Shown here piece by piece: positions 11,426-23,332 of a DNA stretch of 64,000 nucleotides. Every line of letters starts with the position of its first letter. The first letter of the stretch is position 1. The position numbers were made by a program, and so were the translations under genes. The notes beneath the pieces are model-generated. The model made no database searches and was not told the DNA's origin. It worked only from the letters and a program-made list of their open reading frames with translations. Source of the DNA: Rhinopithecus roxellana (Eukaryota > Chordata > Mammalia > Primates > Cercopithecidae); contig NC_044552.1 of the NCBI RefSeq assembly GCF_007565055.1, positions 144,705,358 through 144,769,357 of the forward strand, given 5' to 3'.

Positions 11426-11486
11426 TTGCTCTCTCTCAATCTCTCTCTCTCTTTACCCCCCTCCTATTTCTCTCTCTCTTTTCTCA
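11426..11486 (+). repeat. (CT)n-rich simple repeat
   Basis: Pyrimidine-rich tract of interrupted CT units. On the minus strand (utrophin sense) it is purine-rich. Confidence 0.8.
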
Positions 11487-12409
11487 TGACCAAAAGATGT
11501 TTCTGATGAAAATATTGGGAAATACATTATTTCCTAATTTTCTGATTAAGTGATTAAGATCCATTTAGTAACTCTGAAATGTTCAATCAGTGTTTGAGAG
11601 TGCCCTGACCATTTCCTACTCTGTACAATAACTGATGACAGCCACTCATTATGAGCCAGATTACAAGTACATCATCAAGTGCCACAGCTGATTAGTGCTT
11701 CTAATTATGTCAATCTAATAAATTATAAGGATGACAATAACAAGAGGCTACTCAGAGCAGATTCACCTGTTAATATGCAGCCTAAATCTTTCAATATGGA
11801 TATGATAAAGACGGCATGGACTCATCCATGCTGCCAGTGGACTTCTCAAATTCTTTTTTTTAAAGAAAAAAGAACATAGATATATTTAGGGAACATCAAG
11901 ACTTCAAAAGTAAATAAACTTAGGGACTACCTTCCACAAATATTAAATGCAAGTTATTAAGAGAGGGGACACAAATGGAGGGGAACTCAGAATACAAAAC
12001 ACACTGTGGAGGGAGCTACATGGTACCACTGACCTGAAGTCAATAGAGGCAGAATTGGAGTCTAAATATATTCAAGGTTTACTCTCCCTGTGAAGTGGCC
12101 AAAGTAAGTAAGCCCAGCGTTGAGTGGAGGAAGAAGCAGGGCCCAACCACTAGACAGACACAACTCCAAGGAAAGAAGCAGGAAGATCAAAGAGTCCCTG
12201 GAACAGACAATCACGGCCTCGCTAAGCAACCTGAGATCTTTCCATTTTCTTCATTCAGGAATAATCCCTGAATTTCCTCCAAGTAGTGGCAGTTTTGCGA
12301 TTTATTCAAATTAATTCATTTGGGCTGGACATCAACAGATGGGTCACTGGGGGCAGGCAGGTGGCCACAAACGGAAAAAGGAAAAGCTGAGAATGTTTCA
12401 GGAGGAAAA

Positions 12410-12510
12410 AAACATCTGTTTTGCCCACTACTGTATCCCAAGTATCTAGAACACTCCCTTGCAAATGGTAGGCACTCAAAACGTACTTGTTAAATGCACA
12501 AATCAATCTC
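12410..12510 (+). mobile_element. L2 3' end
   Basis: 'tgcccactactgtatccca', 'ctagaacactcccttgcaaa' and 'ggtaggcactcaaaacgtac' follow the L2 3' consensus order ending in a 'gttaaatgc' tail. Ancient mammalian LINE. Confidence 0.65.
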
Positions 12511-13115
12511 TGTACGATATCTTTAACTAGAAAAAGAAAATAAAAAAGAAAATTCTCCCCTTTCTCCTTCAAGAATCAAAGGACAGGAGATTTAGATTCA
12601 AAGTCTTTTATTTCTTGCCACACAACCGCCCATCTCTCCCAAGGCTGCTTCCCAGCTAAACACAGCCCCTAGTGATTGATTGAGCTACAAAGAAGTCTGG
12701 AGCTTTCTATCCATGCTCTGCCATTCTTATAAGTTAAATATGGCTTACGTTTATGTACTGCCAAAATAAGTGATGAGTTTAATTGAAGAGGACAGTTTAT
12801 GCCTTCGCTAGGATTACACTGCTTAAAAAATGACAAAACCTCCAATTCTTGGAAGATTCCAGCTTTCTACTAAGAACAACAACAATCACAAAAAGTAAGT
12901 ATATTATACCGCACTAAAAGAGCCTTGTATCCTCCTGTCCTTTATGTTCAAAATCAGAAAGTAATGTCCCAGATGCTGATTATAATACAATACACACGTG
13001 TAAACTATTGCCATCTTTTTATGAGGCAAATGTGATTTATGAATGGCTGTAACACTGATTAGAGAGCATAACAGATGGTAAACAATTAATTGAAAATGCT
13101 ATGTCCATCAAACAA

Positions 13116-13233
13116 ACCTTTATCATATAATTCTTCATGAAGACTGTTGTTTATTTAAATGAGATTTTATTACTACCTTTATCATATAATTCTTCATGAA
13201 GACTGTTGTTTATTTAAATGAGATTTTATTACT
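13116..13233 (+). repeat. Perfect 59-bp tandem duplication
   Basis: Two directly adjacent copies (13116-13174 and 13175-13233), each beginning 'acctttatcatata' and ending 'gagattttattact', with no difference between them that I can see. The sequence is not a known repeat. Identity implies recent origin, or assembly error. Confidence 0.95.
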
Positions 13234-13837
13234 ATGGTAGGAGTTAGCATGAAAAACATTTTCCAAATTTTTACCCAATCGATGGGCTTACTCAGCTGGC
13301 TCGTTATGTTTTAGAAAAGTTGAAGACTAGATGCATTATATTCATACAGATATTATAGAACTTTAATTTGTGAAAAATCACATTACTCCTCTGTAGTTAA
13401 GAACACTGGAAAAGAAAGTAACATTATATTTTTCTGTGCTTTTTCATGCATTACAACTTTATGAATCTAAATTGGACTTGAGAAGCTAATGAAATTATTG
13501 TTGTCATCTATAGGCCTGAAAGCAATTACTTACACTTCAAGTTTTTATATGAAAATTAAAAAGACAAAGTCTAATATTGCCTAGACACCTTCTCCCTCGG
13601 TGTTAGGAAATCAGTGAAATGTTTATGATTCCATTATGCAGTATGGTATTTCAGTGAAGAAAGAGAAACAGTAAAGAAAAAAGCAAAGAGTTATAAACAT
13701 GTTCAATTACTGTGTGAATTATTTTAAAATCGAAGAATATAGAAAATAAAATGTTGTTTCTACTGAATATCTACGAATACTAACTATTATTGAAGTAGTT
13801 TAAGATAGTACACTATGGCAGTTTTAAGAGTATCAAG

Positions 13838-14060
13838 TTTTGTGACATAAGCCTTAGTTCATATTTTGGCTCTGTCACATAGAAGACAGTATGCCTCTAA
13901 GCCTCTCAGACTCTCAATTTCCTCATCTGTAGAATGGGTGGTAAGTATTCACCCTCAAGAAGTTATTATGAGAATGCAATTAAACAAGGCAGGTAAGTTT
14001 CCTGGCACAGTGTGTGGCACATGGTCAGCACCTGTGAAATGCTGGCTTGTTGGGAATGTC
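13838..14060 (+). mobile_element. MIR element
   Basis: 'ttttggctctgtcacata', then 'ctctcaatttcctcatctgt', 'agaatgggtggtaa' and 'cctggcacagtgtgtggcac' match the MIR order over about 200 bp. The open frame at 13866-14123 is incidental. Confidence 0.8.
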
Positions 14061-16900
14061 TGCATTTACCACCATTTTTCACTTTCCCCTTCTTTTATGG
14101 GATTGGATACTTCCTCCATTTAGCATAATATTATGAAGAGGGTCTGCCAATCCTAGCAGACCCTGAGTCCCATGTTACTCAAGCCAAGTCAACCAGAGCC
14201 CTCTCCTGGAATATTCTGGATCTAAAGAAGGGTGAGCCCTTCCTGGTATGAGGTTGTGAGCTATACGGTTATAGAAAAGCTAAGAAAATCAAAATCTGTA
14301 CAGAGAAGCAGAAAGGAAGACATGGAGAAAAGACTTCTGGGTGGTATTCCAGTCCCTGTGGTCAGCTACGTCTCTACCGTGGTTCGGTTATGGAGGCCGA
14401 TGCCTTCCCCTTCATGCCTACACTTAAGGAAGCTGTGTGCCTGTCATTTACAATGAGTGAGGCTCCAATTAATAAAGTTGTTATGAGGAAAACAAAAGCC
14501 CTGGGAGAAAACACCCATTAGTTTTACTAGCCCAATTACTTGTATTAACTAATGTGTAATTTGTACTCATTTTATTACATACAAGAAAATCATGTTGTAA
14601 CCTTAAGTTATATGGAGAATATAAAAGTAACTTCTACTAAACTATATAATTTCAAATCTTCACTCATTTAATAACTATGAAATTGCATTTGCAAAAGTTT
14701 GCTAATACTGGCATAAAGTAGACTGACATAATAGACTGAACATGTCACTTATCAATTCTTTGTTAGACCACAAAATATGTGAGATTTTACAGAGAAGAAA
14801 AATACTCTTAATAGTTGGTTTTCTAAAATAGCAGGAAATATTTAAAAATTAAACAGTATGCCCTGAGTTAAATATTAAATACTACTAAATAGACACAGCC
14901 ATTTGTCAAAGGACCAAAGAGGAAAACTTTAACCCATATGTACTTTTTATCTGAAAAATTATTATTAACTATTCATCACATATACATTCATACACAACTA
15001 TATAAAGTTGTATATGCATATGCATATACACACATACACAACTATACCCACTATACTCAACTATACATGCACAAGTATACTAAATTAAGTAATAACTGGG
15101 TTTTTCTATGATTATTAATAAAATATTTAAATTAAGCAAAATTGACTGCTCCAGACTGAAACAGAAACGGCAGCTTAAATAAAATAGTAGTTGTAGTAAC
15201 AGTAATGTTTTAACTGTAATAATTTTTAAAGACAATTCCTGAGAAAACTGATGAACAAAATAATGCAATCTCTTTTTTAATCTAAAAATATCAAAAGCAG
15301 AGGACAGGTGTTTTCTCCATACATATGTATACAATGAATTGCATCATTTTCTACACACATTTAGAGGTGAAATAGCCTATAAAATTGTTAGCAGTTTTGT
15401 TTAGTGATTGATACCTTAGCTTTAAATCATAAAATATGTTTGGTCGTGGGTGCCTGCACATGTGCATGCCTGCCTGCCTGCATCTATATGTGGTGTGGAG
15501 AGAGGAAGACCGACAGAAGGCAACCACCAACTCCCCTGTGCATATCTGACTTTTAAACTGAACTGAAGGTAATGAACAGAAGAGAAGGCGTAAATATTCC
15601 CTGATTCCCTCTGGAGGTCTGGGGGTAGGGGTGGGTGAAGGCTGTTGTCTTGCACAGCTTCATTGTGCAGCAGTGTGGTTCACACAGGAATTCTGATCTG
15701 GGACTGAGAACAGCCAGGGGAGGTTGGTAGCACAAGGGAGAGACCAGAAAACATGGATGCAAGGTTAAGAGGCTCTAGACATTGAGATCAAGGAGAAGTT
15801 AGGAAGTTAGGGCCTAGATGGCTGTAAGTGAACACAGACAGAGGAGATATAATTGAAGGGATGAGTCAAAAGCCAGACAAAATCCAGAGGTTAAGGAAGT
15901 CATTGTCATAGATGCTTAGGGATCTATTCTTGCATCTACCTTTCATTAGCTGGATGACTTTGGTCAGCACTATAATACCTTCTTGACCTTTGTGTTTTTA
16001 TTTATTTTTTTAAATCATACTGTATGATCAGCTCAATTCATTGGGATAGACAGGAGAATGAATATGAAAGTGGCTTGAAAAGTACAAAGAACAATGCAAA
16101 GGATGAGAGACTGCTGTACTGTGATACTTTCTAACACGTGCAAACTAGGGATTAAAATCAAATGAAAAACAGTTCAATTGCATTAAAAGGAAAAAGTATA
16201 CATTGACATGATACAAATTAAATGAAATTAAGTATTTCCATATTGCTCAAACAAAAGTCAGGGACTACTGACAAAATTGTGAACTTGGCAAAATTTCTAC
16301 ACGGATTCAGATAATTTTAGTTCGGCTAAAAATCATATTTACGTAGTAGCCATTTATAAGCAGAAATCTGAGTAGTTGAGTTTTCCAAAGAGCTACATTT
16401 TACCCATTTAGCCCTATTTTTCTATGGTTACCATTTTGGAAGAAAATTTACTAAAATATAAGTTCCTATGCCTTAACTGATTTATATTCTGTCTTCAGAA
16501 ATACGCACACCATAATCCACAGCTTCAGTTTTCTTTTACTGTTGAAAGTTCCAAAGACTACCTGGTTTTGTTTCATTTTAGGATTCTTGCATATCTTTTT
16601 ATCATTTCTTTCTCCTTATTGCTGTCAGACTGCTAGAGTCATTTCTCACCATTAATCTTTGTCCCTGTCCTGTCACTTCATTTTGCTACTTACCTATCAC
16701 TCACCGGACATCAAGTTCATACCAGTGTCTACAGTAGAAGTTAATACCTCTGAGAAGTACTTCAGTGGCTTCTTTCCCATGATCTAAGAAAAGGATCTGC
16801 ACTACGTTTTCCATACAATCTCTATCCTGGCTGCTCAGATCATTTTTTTACACTCTTTCAGATTCTGCATCAATGAGGGTAGTTACTAAAAAAAGAGGGA
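14061..16900 (-). other. UTRN: UTRN intron, mostly unassigned
   Basis: No exon seen. It holds an AT/CA-rich low-complexity patch (about 14990-15075) with repeated 'acaactata', CCTG-type units at 15465-15483, a possible MIR ('tagctggatgactttgg', about 15930-16100) and a possible sense-strand L2 piece (about 16660-16860, 'ttcagtggcttctttccc'). None is strong. The segment 14130-14480 is less AT-rich but I do not recognise it. Confidence 0.5.
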
Positions 16901-16904
16901 AGGG

Positions 16905-17330
16905 CTGAGCTTCAGACACAGACATTGGAAAACACAGTGAGAGAGACAACAGGATGCCAGGGAATCATGGCAGAGAGCTCGGCAAGGGAAAGCGTCCAGG
17001 AAGACACAAAGCCCCAGCAGAGCCGGCAGGATGACCAGCAGCTGCGCGGGCAAATGAGGCAAGTGTTGGAAATCAGGTCAGAGGACCTACAGGCAGAAGA
17101 TCGGGATGGGCAATGGGGCAAAGGCAAGGAAGACCACTACCTGCAGAACGTCGTGAGGAGCCTGGCTTCCAATGAACCTCAAGAGTGGAGTGAAGAGAGG
17201 CACAAGGTGGGGCTGGATGGAAAAGCTGAGGCCAAAATGCTGTGCAGTCTTCTGTGCCAGGTGGAGGAGCTCAGACCCCATGGCATGCACTACAGACAGT
17301 TTTTATCCCCAGGAAACCTCATGCCAGGTT
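16905..17330 (+). pseudogene. GC-rich coding-like block, origin unknown
   Basis: About 400 bp of GC-rich sequence with several CpGs inside AT-rich intron. The plus strand is open from 16925 to 17395 (156 codons). Its first about 120 residues are charged and Gln/Glu-rich, with heptad-like spacing such as QQLRGQMRQVLEIRSEDLQ, LQNVVRSLASNEPQEW and LCQVEELRPHG, which looks like a coiled coil. I do not recognise the parent protein. There is no clear poly(A) tail, target duplication or pair of good splice sites. The likeliest reading is an old, 5'- and 3'-truncated retrocopy of a GC-rich gene. Alternatives are an unknown LTR fragment or an exon of an unannotated antisense transcript. Confidence 0.35.
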
Positions 17331-18047
17331 TGTGCTTTAGGTTTATCATTTTAGGATTTATGTTAATGGAGAAATGCCAATTAAGAATATATTGAAATAG
17401 GCCTGGCATAAGATTGGTATGGAGGAAACTAATGTGGAATGGTCAATTAATAGTGATTTTCAAATACTTAAAAATACATACAACACTATAAGATAATTAA
17501 TAATAGAAAAAATTTTAAAGGATTTGGAAGAAAAAAGGCATTGGAGATAAAAATCATGGAGGAAAGTGTTTTCTAGAATAGTTACTTAAAAGAAAAGAGG
17601 TGACTCCATCTTAGTATGTCCTTATAGCATGGTACACATCACATACTCACAAAATGCTTATTGAATAGAACCAAAAAAAATCACTTGATTTCTTCCAGAT
17701 CTAATCTCTCCAACATTGAGTACTTCGGCATCAAACAGGATAACTAATGTTCAAATGCTTGCTGCTTCTAATAGCAGATGTACATAAGTCATAGTAAACA
17801 ATGAAACTATAAAAGCTATTATGGATAGTTTTTTTTGACTTATTTTTAACAACAGGTAAAATCAGCCAGTGTTATAGAAAATAATATCAGGAAAGGAGGC
17901 AGTATGAAAATTGCTAATCATAAACAAATAAACAAAAAAAACTAACATAAAGTTAAATTGACATGACTTTTTTTTTCTTGCCCCCCAAACATGAGGCTTA
18001 AAACATCCTGAATGTCACAGTAAAATAAGAACACAAAAGCCGGTATC
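17331..18047 (-). other. UTRN: UTRN intron, nothing recognised
   Basis: AT-rich, with homopolymer runs of A and T. No exon or named repeat seen. Confidence 0.6.
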
Positions 18048-18330
18048 TTTTTTTTTTTTTTTTCTGTGTATCTTTCTAGACATTTTATTAGGGATTTGAA
18101 ACATGAATGTCCAAATGTACAGACTTCCTCACCAACACTATGATCCATGACTAGAATGTTCATGAAACTTTTTTTAAAATTATACAATATCGTTTTAACC
18201 CTTAAATGACTGACCACTGAGGAGAGTCTAGAATAATGTGGAGTTTTAGTGATGTAATAGTTCGTACTGCTTTAAAGTAGCTTTTTATAAACTTTGCAAT
18301 GTACTAGGGAAGCAAGGAAACAAGAAAAGC
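18048..18330 (-). pseudogene. Candidate retrocopy 3' UTR with AATAAA and poly(A)
   Basis: On the minus strand, 'ccctaataaaatgtctag' is followed about 20 nt later by about 17 A's (poly-T 18048-18063 on plus). This is the layout of a processed mRNA end. The upstream sequence looks like an AT-rich 3' UTR and I cannot name the parent. A clear target duplication was not found; 'aaaagcc' occurs on both sides (18034 and 18325 areas) but is short. Orientation is the same as utrophin. Confidence 0.4.
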
Positions 18331-18439
18331 CAACTGAAGGTAGATTTTAAATTGGATAAGATGAGACAAGTGAACTTCTTATTTTTTTCCCCAAGCTTAA
18401 AAAAACAAAACTGTACTAGCACCTTCTTTCTTGTTGTAT

Positions 18440-18905
18440 GAAGTTACAGTGTTCTGCCTGACTTTCCAGGTCCTCTGTAGTCTGAACCATTCAGCACATA
18501 CAAGCATCTCATCCCCATCTGCCATACAGGCAACCAGGCCAGGCCGTCTACTGACTCCCCAAAATACAGCTGCATTTTCCTTATGGCTGAGCTGTTCTGC
18601 TAAGGATCCTGTCCCCCAGTATGGCCATCCGTCTTTCTCGAACTTAATCACTTCCTACCTGTCCATACGCCTAAGACTAGCTCAGGAATCAACCTCTCTA
18701 CTCTGACCCTCAGAGTCCTTCTCTCCCGGAATGCCCACATCACTTAGAATCCTCAGGACACAACTGAGTGCATGAGTATGGATACTTTTACATGGCTTGC
18801 TTTCTCACCCTCTGTGCTAGTTTTGATCTCCCACTAAATTGAAACCTCAGGAACACATCTTATACTTCTTTATCCATCTTGGACAGTACTCAGCTTATGT
18901 ATGTA
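18440..18905 (+). mobile_element. L2 fragment, sense
   Basis: Pyrimidine-rich L2-like sequence with 'gcctgactttccaggtcctc', and a 3' part with 'cactaaattgaaacctcagg' and 'tttatccatcttggacagta', in the order of the L2 3' region. It meets the next L2 head to head. Confidence 0.55.
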
Positions 18906-19560
18906 TTCATTCAAACACTATGTAATAAGCACCTACCATGTGCCAGATAGTATTCTAAATATTACAAAACACAGCAGTGGAAAAAAAAAAAATAACCCTC
19001 TGTCTTCATGGAGCTTACACCTACAGGGAGTGGAATGAAAGGGACCATAATAAGAGACCAGGTCAGAAACGTAACACGGCATACCCTGGCATAGAATCTG
19101 TGAGCCATTATAAGAATCTGACTTCTCTGAGTCACATGATATGACTTATATATTCAAATGCTCCTTACGGCTGTTGTGTTGGAAATCTCTAATAAGGGAG
19201 CAAAGTCAGAGCAGGGAGATGAGTTGAAGGAACCTGCAATCATCCAAGGGATAGTAGGGGCTTAGACCAGGAGAGCATAGTAGACGTGGTGATAACGGAT
19301 CATATTCTAGGTACATTTTGAATGTAGTGATGACAGGACTTGCTGACAAAATGGATTTGGGTGACAAAAGGACAAAGGAGCCAATAGCGGCCCAATGGAT
19401 TTTAGCCTGAGCAACCCAGAAGATGGAGGGGCATGAGGTAAGATGCAAAGACTGCAGGAAGAATGGACTCAGGGTGGCAGGAGGGGGCAGGTGTTTCTTG
19501 ATAGATATAGGAAAGGAATTTCGTAAACGTTGAGCGCTTATTCTAGAAAAGTTGGGGTTT
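18906..19560 (-). mobile_element. L2 fragment, antisense
   Basis: 'aagcacctaccatgtgccag', 'ttcatggagcttacacctac' and, later, 'tgcaatcatccaagg' follow the complement of the L2 3' region. Diverged, with an A-run at 18981. Ends near 'gggtttatttcc'. Confidence 0.6.
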
Positions 19561-20426
19561 ATTTCCATATTGTCTTAAAAACCAATAATCCAATTACTCT
19601 ACTGCTGATAATATCAGTTTCTCCCATCTACAGTTATTCTTTATAGACTCAAGATTGTGGGGAAAAGTAAGTACTGATGAGTTCAACTCTTTCAAAGAAT
19701 TCTCTACACTTTGGGCTTATTTCCTTTTTGTAAAATTTTTGTGAGTACACAATAAGTATACATATATTTATGGGGTACATGAGACATCTGGGTTCATTTT
19801 CCTTGTTAAATATGGTGATGGTGGTGGGGAGAGTAGGGGAGAAAGAAATCATTGTTAAACATCTAGCTCATAAAAATGTTCTTGTAATAGGTTGTATATA
19901 AAGTCAGAATAATAAATAAATGAATTTCTTTATACCTCTTATTTACTCAGGCAGTCATGTACCCTTCATGAAACTTTTATTGAGTACCTGATACACACAG
20001 GCATTGCATAGGTTGTAAAATGATCAAAACTGGATTCCTGAACTTAGGGCAAGTAAGAAAATGTTAACATCTGAAAATCAATACAAATAAAAGTTGCATA
20101 TGTTAGATATCCAACAGGACTGGGCTGAGACCTGAGCAGTTCATTTTTCCTTGATGGACCTCAGTTTTCTCATATATTGAGTATCCTTGGACTAGTTCAT
20201 CTCTAAGGCTCTTAACCATTCTAATATTGTATATGAAGGACATAAGCAAGCCTTAAAATGTTCTTTTGAAAGAACTTCAAAAGATGAAAGAAGAGAAAGT
20301 AGCACATCCATGACAAGACAGTTCCAAAATCATTCAAGGAAGTAGATAGTATAGATTGGTTATGGAACTATAAAAATGGTAGTAAAAAAATTGTTGAAAA
20401 ATCAGGAGGGCTTCAATTACAAAGTT

Positions 20427-20722
20427 TTTTTGTTTTTATTTTTGTTTTTTTTGAGACAGAGTTTGGCTCTGTCACCAGGCTGGGGTGTTATCTCGGCTCA
20501 CTGCAATCTCTGCCTCCTGGGTTCAAGCGATTCCCGCTTGAACCTCCTGAGTAGCTGGGACTAAAGGCATGCACCACCAAGCTTGGCTAATTTTTTGTAT
20601 TTTAGTAGAGACAGGGTTTCACCATGTTGGCCAGGCTGGTCTCCATCTCCTGACCTAGTGATCCACCAGCCTCGGCCTCCCAAAGTGCTGTGATTAAAGG
20701 CATGAGCCATCGCGCGCGGTCT
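20427..20722 (-). mobile_element. AluS-like element
   Basis: T-rich head, then 'gagacagagtttggctctgtc', end 'gagccatcgcgcgcggtc'. 'caaag' on both sides may be a short target duplication. In utrophin sense orientation. It sits 30 bp from an oppositely oriented Alu. Confidence 0.9.
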
Positions 20723-20751
20723 GCAAAGATTTTTAAAATAAATATTATGCT

Positions 20752-21075
20752 AGGCTGGGCACGGTGGCTCATGGCTGTAATCTCAGCCCTTTTGGAGACC
20801 AAAATGGGAAGATGGCTTGAGCCCAGGAGTTCATGACCAACGTAGACAATACAATGAGATTCCATCTCTACAAAAACTTTTTAAAAACATAGCCTGTAGT
20901 CTCAGCTACTCAGTAAGCTGAAGTGGGAGAATCACTTGATCCTGGGACACTGACGTGCAGTAGGCCATGATTTCACCACTACACTCCAGCCTGGACAACA
21001 GCGCAAAACCTATCTCAAAATAATACATAAAATGAAATAAAATGAAATAAAATAAAATAAAATAAAATAAAATAT
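20752..21075 (+). mobile_element. AluJ-like element with (AAAAT)n tail
   Basis: Starts 'aggctgggcacggtggctca', highly diverged, ends with 'ctatctcaaaataatac' and an (AAAAT)n tail. Antisense to utrophin. Confidence 0.88.
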
Positions 21076-21384
21076 GTCATGCTGGAGGCCAAGATTTTTT
21101 TTTCAGTATGTAATGGAAAGTCAAGAAAGATGTATAATCAGGGGAGAAACATGAATATGATGATATGATAAGATTTACTTATCAGTAGTAGACTAAGTGG
21201 ACAAGGGAGAATATATGGGCAAATACTATGTGCTGCACACAGATGATAGAACAATGCAATGGGACTGATGCTACCAAAAGTAGCAACAGATTCTGCCTAA
21301 AACTATTCCAAGTCTACACACAGAAGGCTGAGAATGTGGAATTATGGAATTAATGACAGTATGTGTGTGCACATGAGTATGTTG

Positions 21385-21432
21385 TGTGTATATGCACATG
21401 TGTGTGTATACATTATATATATATATATGTAA
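21385..21432 (+). repeat. TG/TA simple repeat
   Basis: Mixed 'tgtgtgta' and (TA)n units. A similar patch occurs at about 21953-21992. Confidence 0.8.
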
Positions 21433-21486
21433 AAAAAATATTACTCTGAAGGAATAATTCTTCTTCAAAGATAGAAATAACAAATG

Positions 21487-21801
21487 AAAGGCTGAGTGCA
21501 GTGGCTTACGTCTGTAATCCCAGCACTTTGGGAGGATGAGGCAGGCAGATCACTTGAGGCCAGGAGTTCGAGACCAGCCTTGCCAACATGGCGAAACCTC
21601 ATCTCTACTAAAAATACGAAAACTAGCTGGGCGTGGTGGCAGATGCCTGTAGTCCCAGCTATGTGGGGGACTGAGGTATGAGAATCGCTTAAACCTAGGA
21701 GGCAGAGGTTGCAGTGAGCCAAGATCGTGCCACTACACTCCAGTCTAGGTGACAGAGTGAGACTCTGTTTCAAAAAAAAAAGAAAAAGAAAAAGAAAAGA
21801 A
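21487..21801 (+). mobile_element. AluS-like element
   Basis: Body starts 'aaggctgagtgcagtggctt', ends in an A/AG-rich tail 'aaaaaagaaaaagaaaaag'. Plus strand, antisense to utrophin. Open frames on both strands are Alu artefacts. Confidence 0.9.
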
Positions 21802-22377
21802 ATAATAATTATGAGTGATTTGTAGACCACTGGATTTGGTGAAAAGTGGAAGACTCAACAATGACTTAGCTTTCTAGGAGGCTAACTGGAAAGACAGTGA
21901 TACTACCAGCAGAAAATAAAAAGAAATGCCAGACAAGTTAAGTGTGCTCTGTGTATGTGTGCGTGTGTGTGTACATACACACATATATATACAATTAGTT
22001 TCAGAGAGTCAAAAAGATTATGGTCTTGATGGGAAATTTATTCGGACTGAAGAAGGCTCCTTGAGTACGATTCAGTAGGAAAATGGCTACCTGTCCATAT
22101 GTCCGATCTAGTTCCAGTTATAGTCAAAGAAAGCATTTTCCAACTATGCTTCCCTTACAAGTAATAAATGTTTATGATCTACACAGTAAGAGGCAATCTT
22201 TCAGGTTTGCTGTTACTATGTGAAGTGAATGATGAAAAATGATTTTGAATGGCATGTTTATTTTAAAAAATGCTTCAGAATGATTTTATTGTCAGCAGTG
22301 AAAAACCACAATACAGATATTTAATGGACCCAGAACTCATTACACATTTTCTCTTAAGTTTACTATATGATGTATTG

Positions 22378-22880
22378 CTATTTGTTAGTAGGGTAGTTAC
22401 TGTTTCAATTTTAAGCTAAAGTACATAAATGTTACAGGTTATTTTTAAATTAAACAAATGCTGTTGTCTGCTTGTAAAGAAAAGTATTTACGTGTCTCAT
22501 TTTTAAAAGTAACCTTACATATAGATATTTAAATATTTTATATATTTACTATTATATTTTAATAAATTTCTTCTACTTGCAATTATTATCACATAGCATG
22601 ATTAAATATAAGAATTTTTTTTTTTGCTAGTACATTTGCTAGTAAGGTAGTTATCATTCAAATTTTAAGCCAAAGTAAATAAACACTACACTGTGTTATT
22701 TTAAAATTAAAGAAATATCTGCTTGTACAAGAAAGGACTTTGGTGTGTCATTATCAAAAGTAATCTTACTTATAGACCTTGAAATATTTTATATATTTAC
22801 TTTTATATTTTAATAACTTCCTACTACTACTTGCAATTATTTATCATGTAACTGGTTTATAAGAAATATAAATTTTTATT
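22378..22880 (+). repeat. Diverged tandem duplication, about 254-bp unit
   Basis: Copy 1 starts near 22378 ('tttgttagtagggtagtta') and copy 2 near 22632 ('tttgctagtaaggtagtta'). Shared blocks in the same order include 'ttttaagc(t/c)aaagta', 'tctgcttgta', 'aaatattttatatatttac', 'tatattttaataa' and 'tacttgcaattatt'. I judge identity at about three quarters by eye. The unit matches no repeat I know. The second copy ends roughly 290 bp past the exon B donor. Confidence 0.85.
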
Positions 22881-23166
22881 TCTTACCGAAATTATTCTTA
22901 TAGTTATAGTACACTTTTTAGATCAATCCATTTTTTCTGCAGTTAATTTCCTTTAAAACTGATATTGAGGTATACAAAAATTTTATTTTCTTAATTTAAG
23001 AATCTAGATATCTGTTAATTAATGACATATTTGAATAAAGTAACACTTAGAAGAAAAGATTTAAATATTAGATACTAAAATGCTATAAGGAAATTTTCTA
23101 CTTGATTTTGGGTCTTTTGTTCTCCTAGCATGTGTTTTTATGATGTAGTGGAGAAATCAGTCTCAC

Positions 23167-23296
23167 CGGTTTTTGATTGTAGGTTTCTTCTTGGTTCTTC
23201 AGGGGCCTCAATTGGCTGATCAGCCAAGAAAACTCGGGCCTGGTCGACAGCATTCAGGACGGAATATTCTTTCTCCTTTAACTCCCGTCTCAGGGC
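23167..23296 (-). CDS. UTRN: Utrophin exon B (spectrin-like repeat region)
   Basis: Internal coding exon, 130 nt. The minus strand reads [30 protein letters not shown] and [13 protein letters not shown], then one base (G) that completes a Glu codon with exon C. This is the utrophin rod segment that follows the HCK end of exon A. The acceptor is ctcttttgaaag (AG at 23297-23298) and the donor is CCG/gtgaga (GT at 23165-23166). Start phase 0, end phase 1. The segment [13 protein letters not shown] is proline-rich and probably forms the loop or linker region between helices. The pyrimidine tract before the acceptor is weak and purine-interrupted (ttttgcttctcttttgaaag). The exon is short, 31 kb from exon A and 18 kb from exon C. 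Confidence 0.96.
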
Positions 23297-23332
23297 CTTT
23301 CAAAAGAGAAGCAAAAGTTGAGTTTGTAACCT

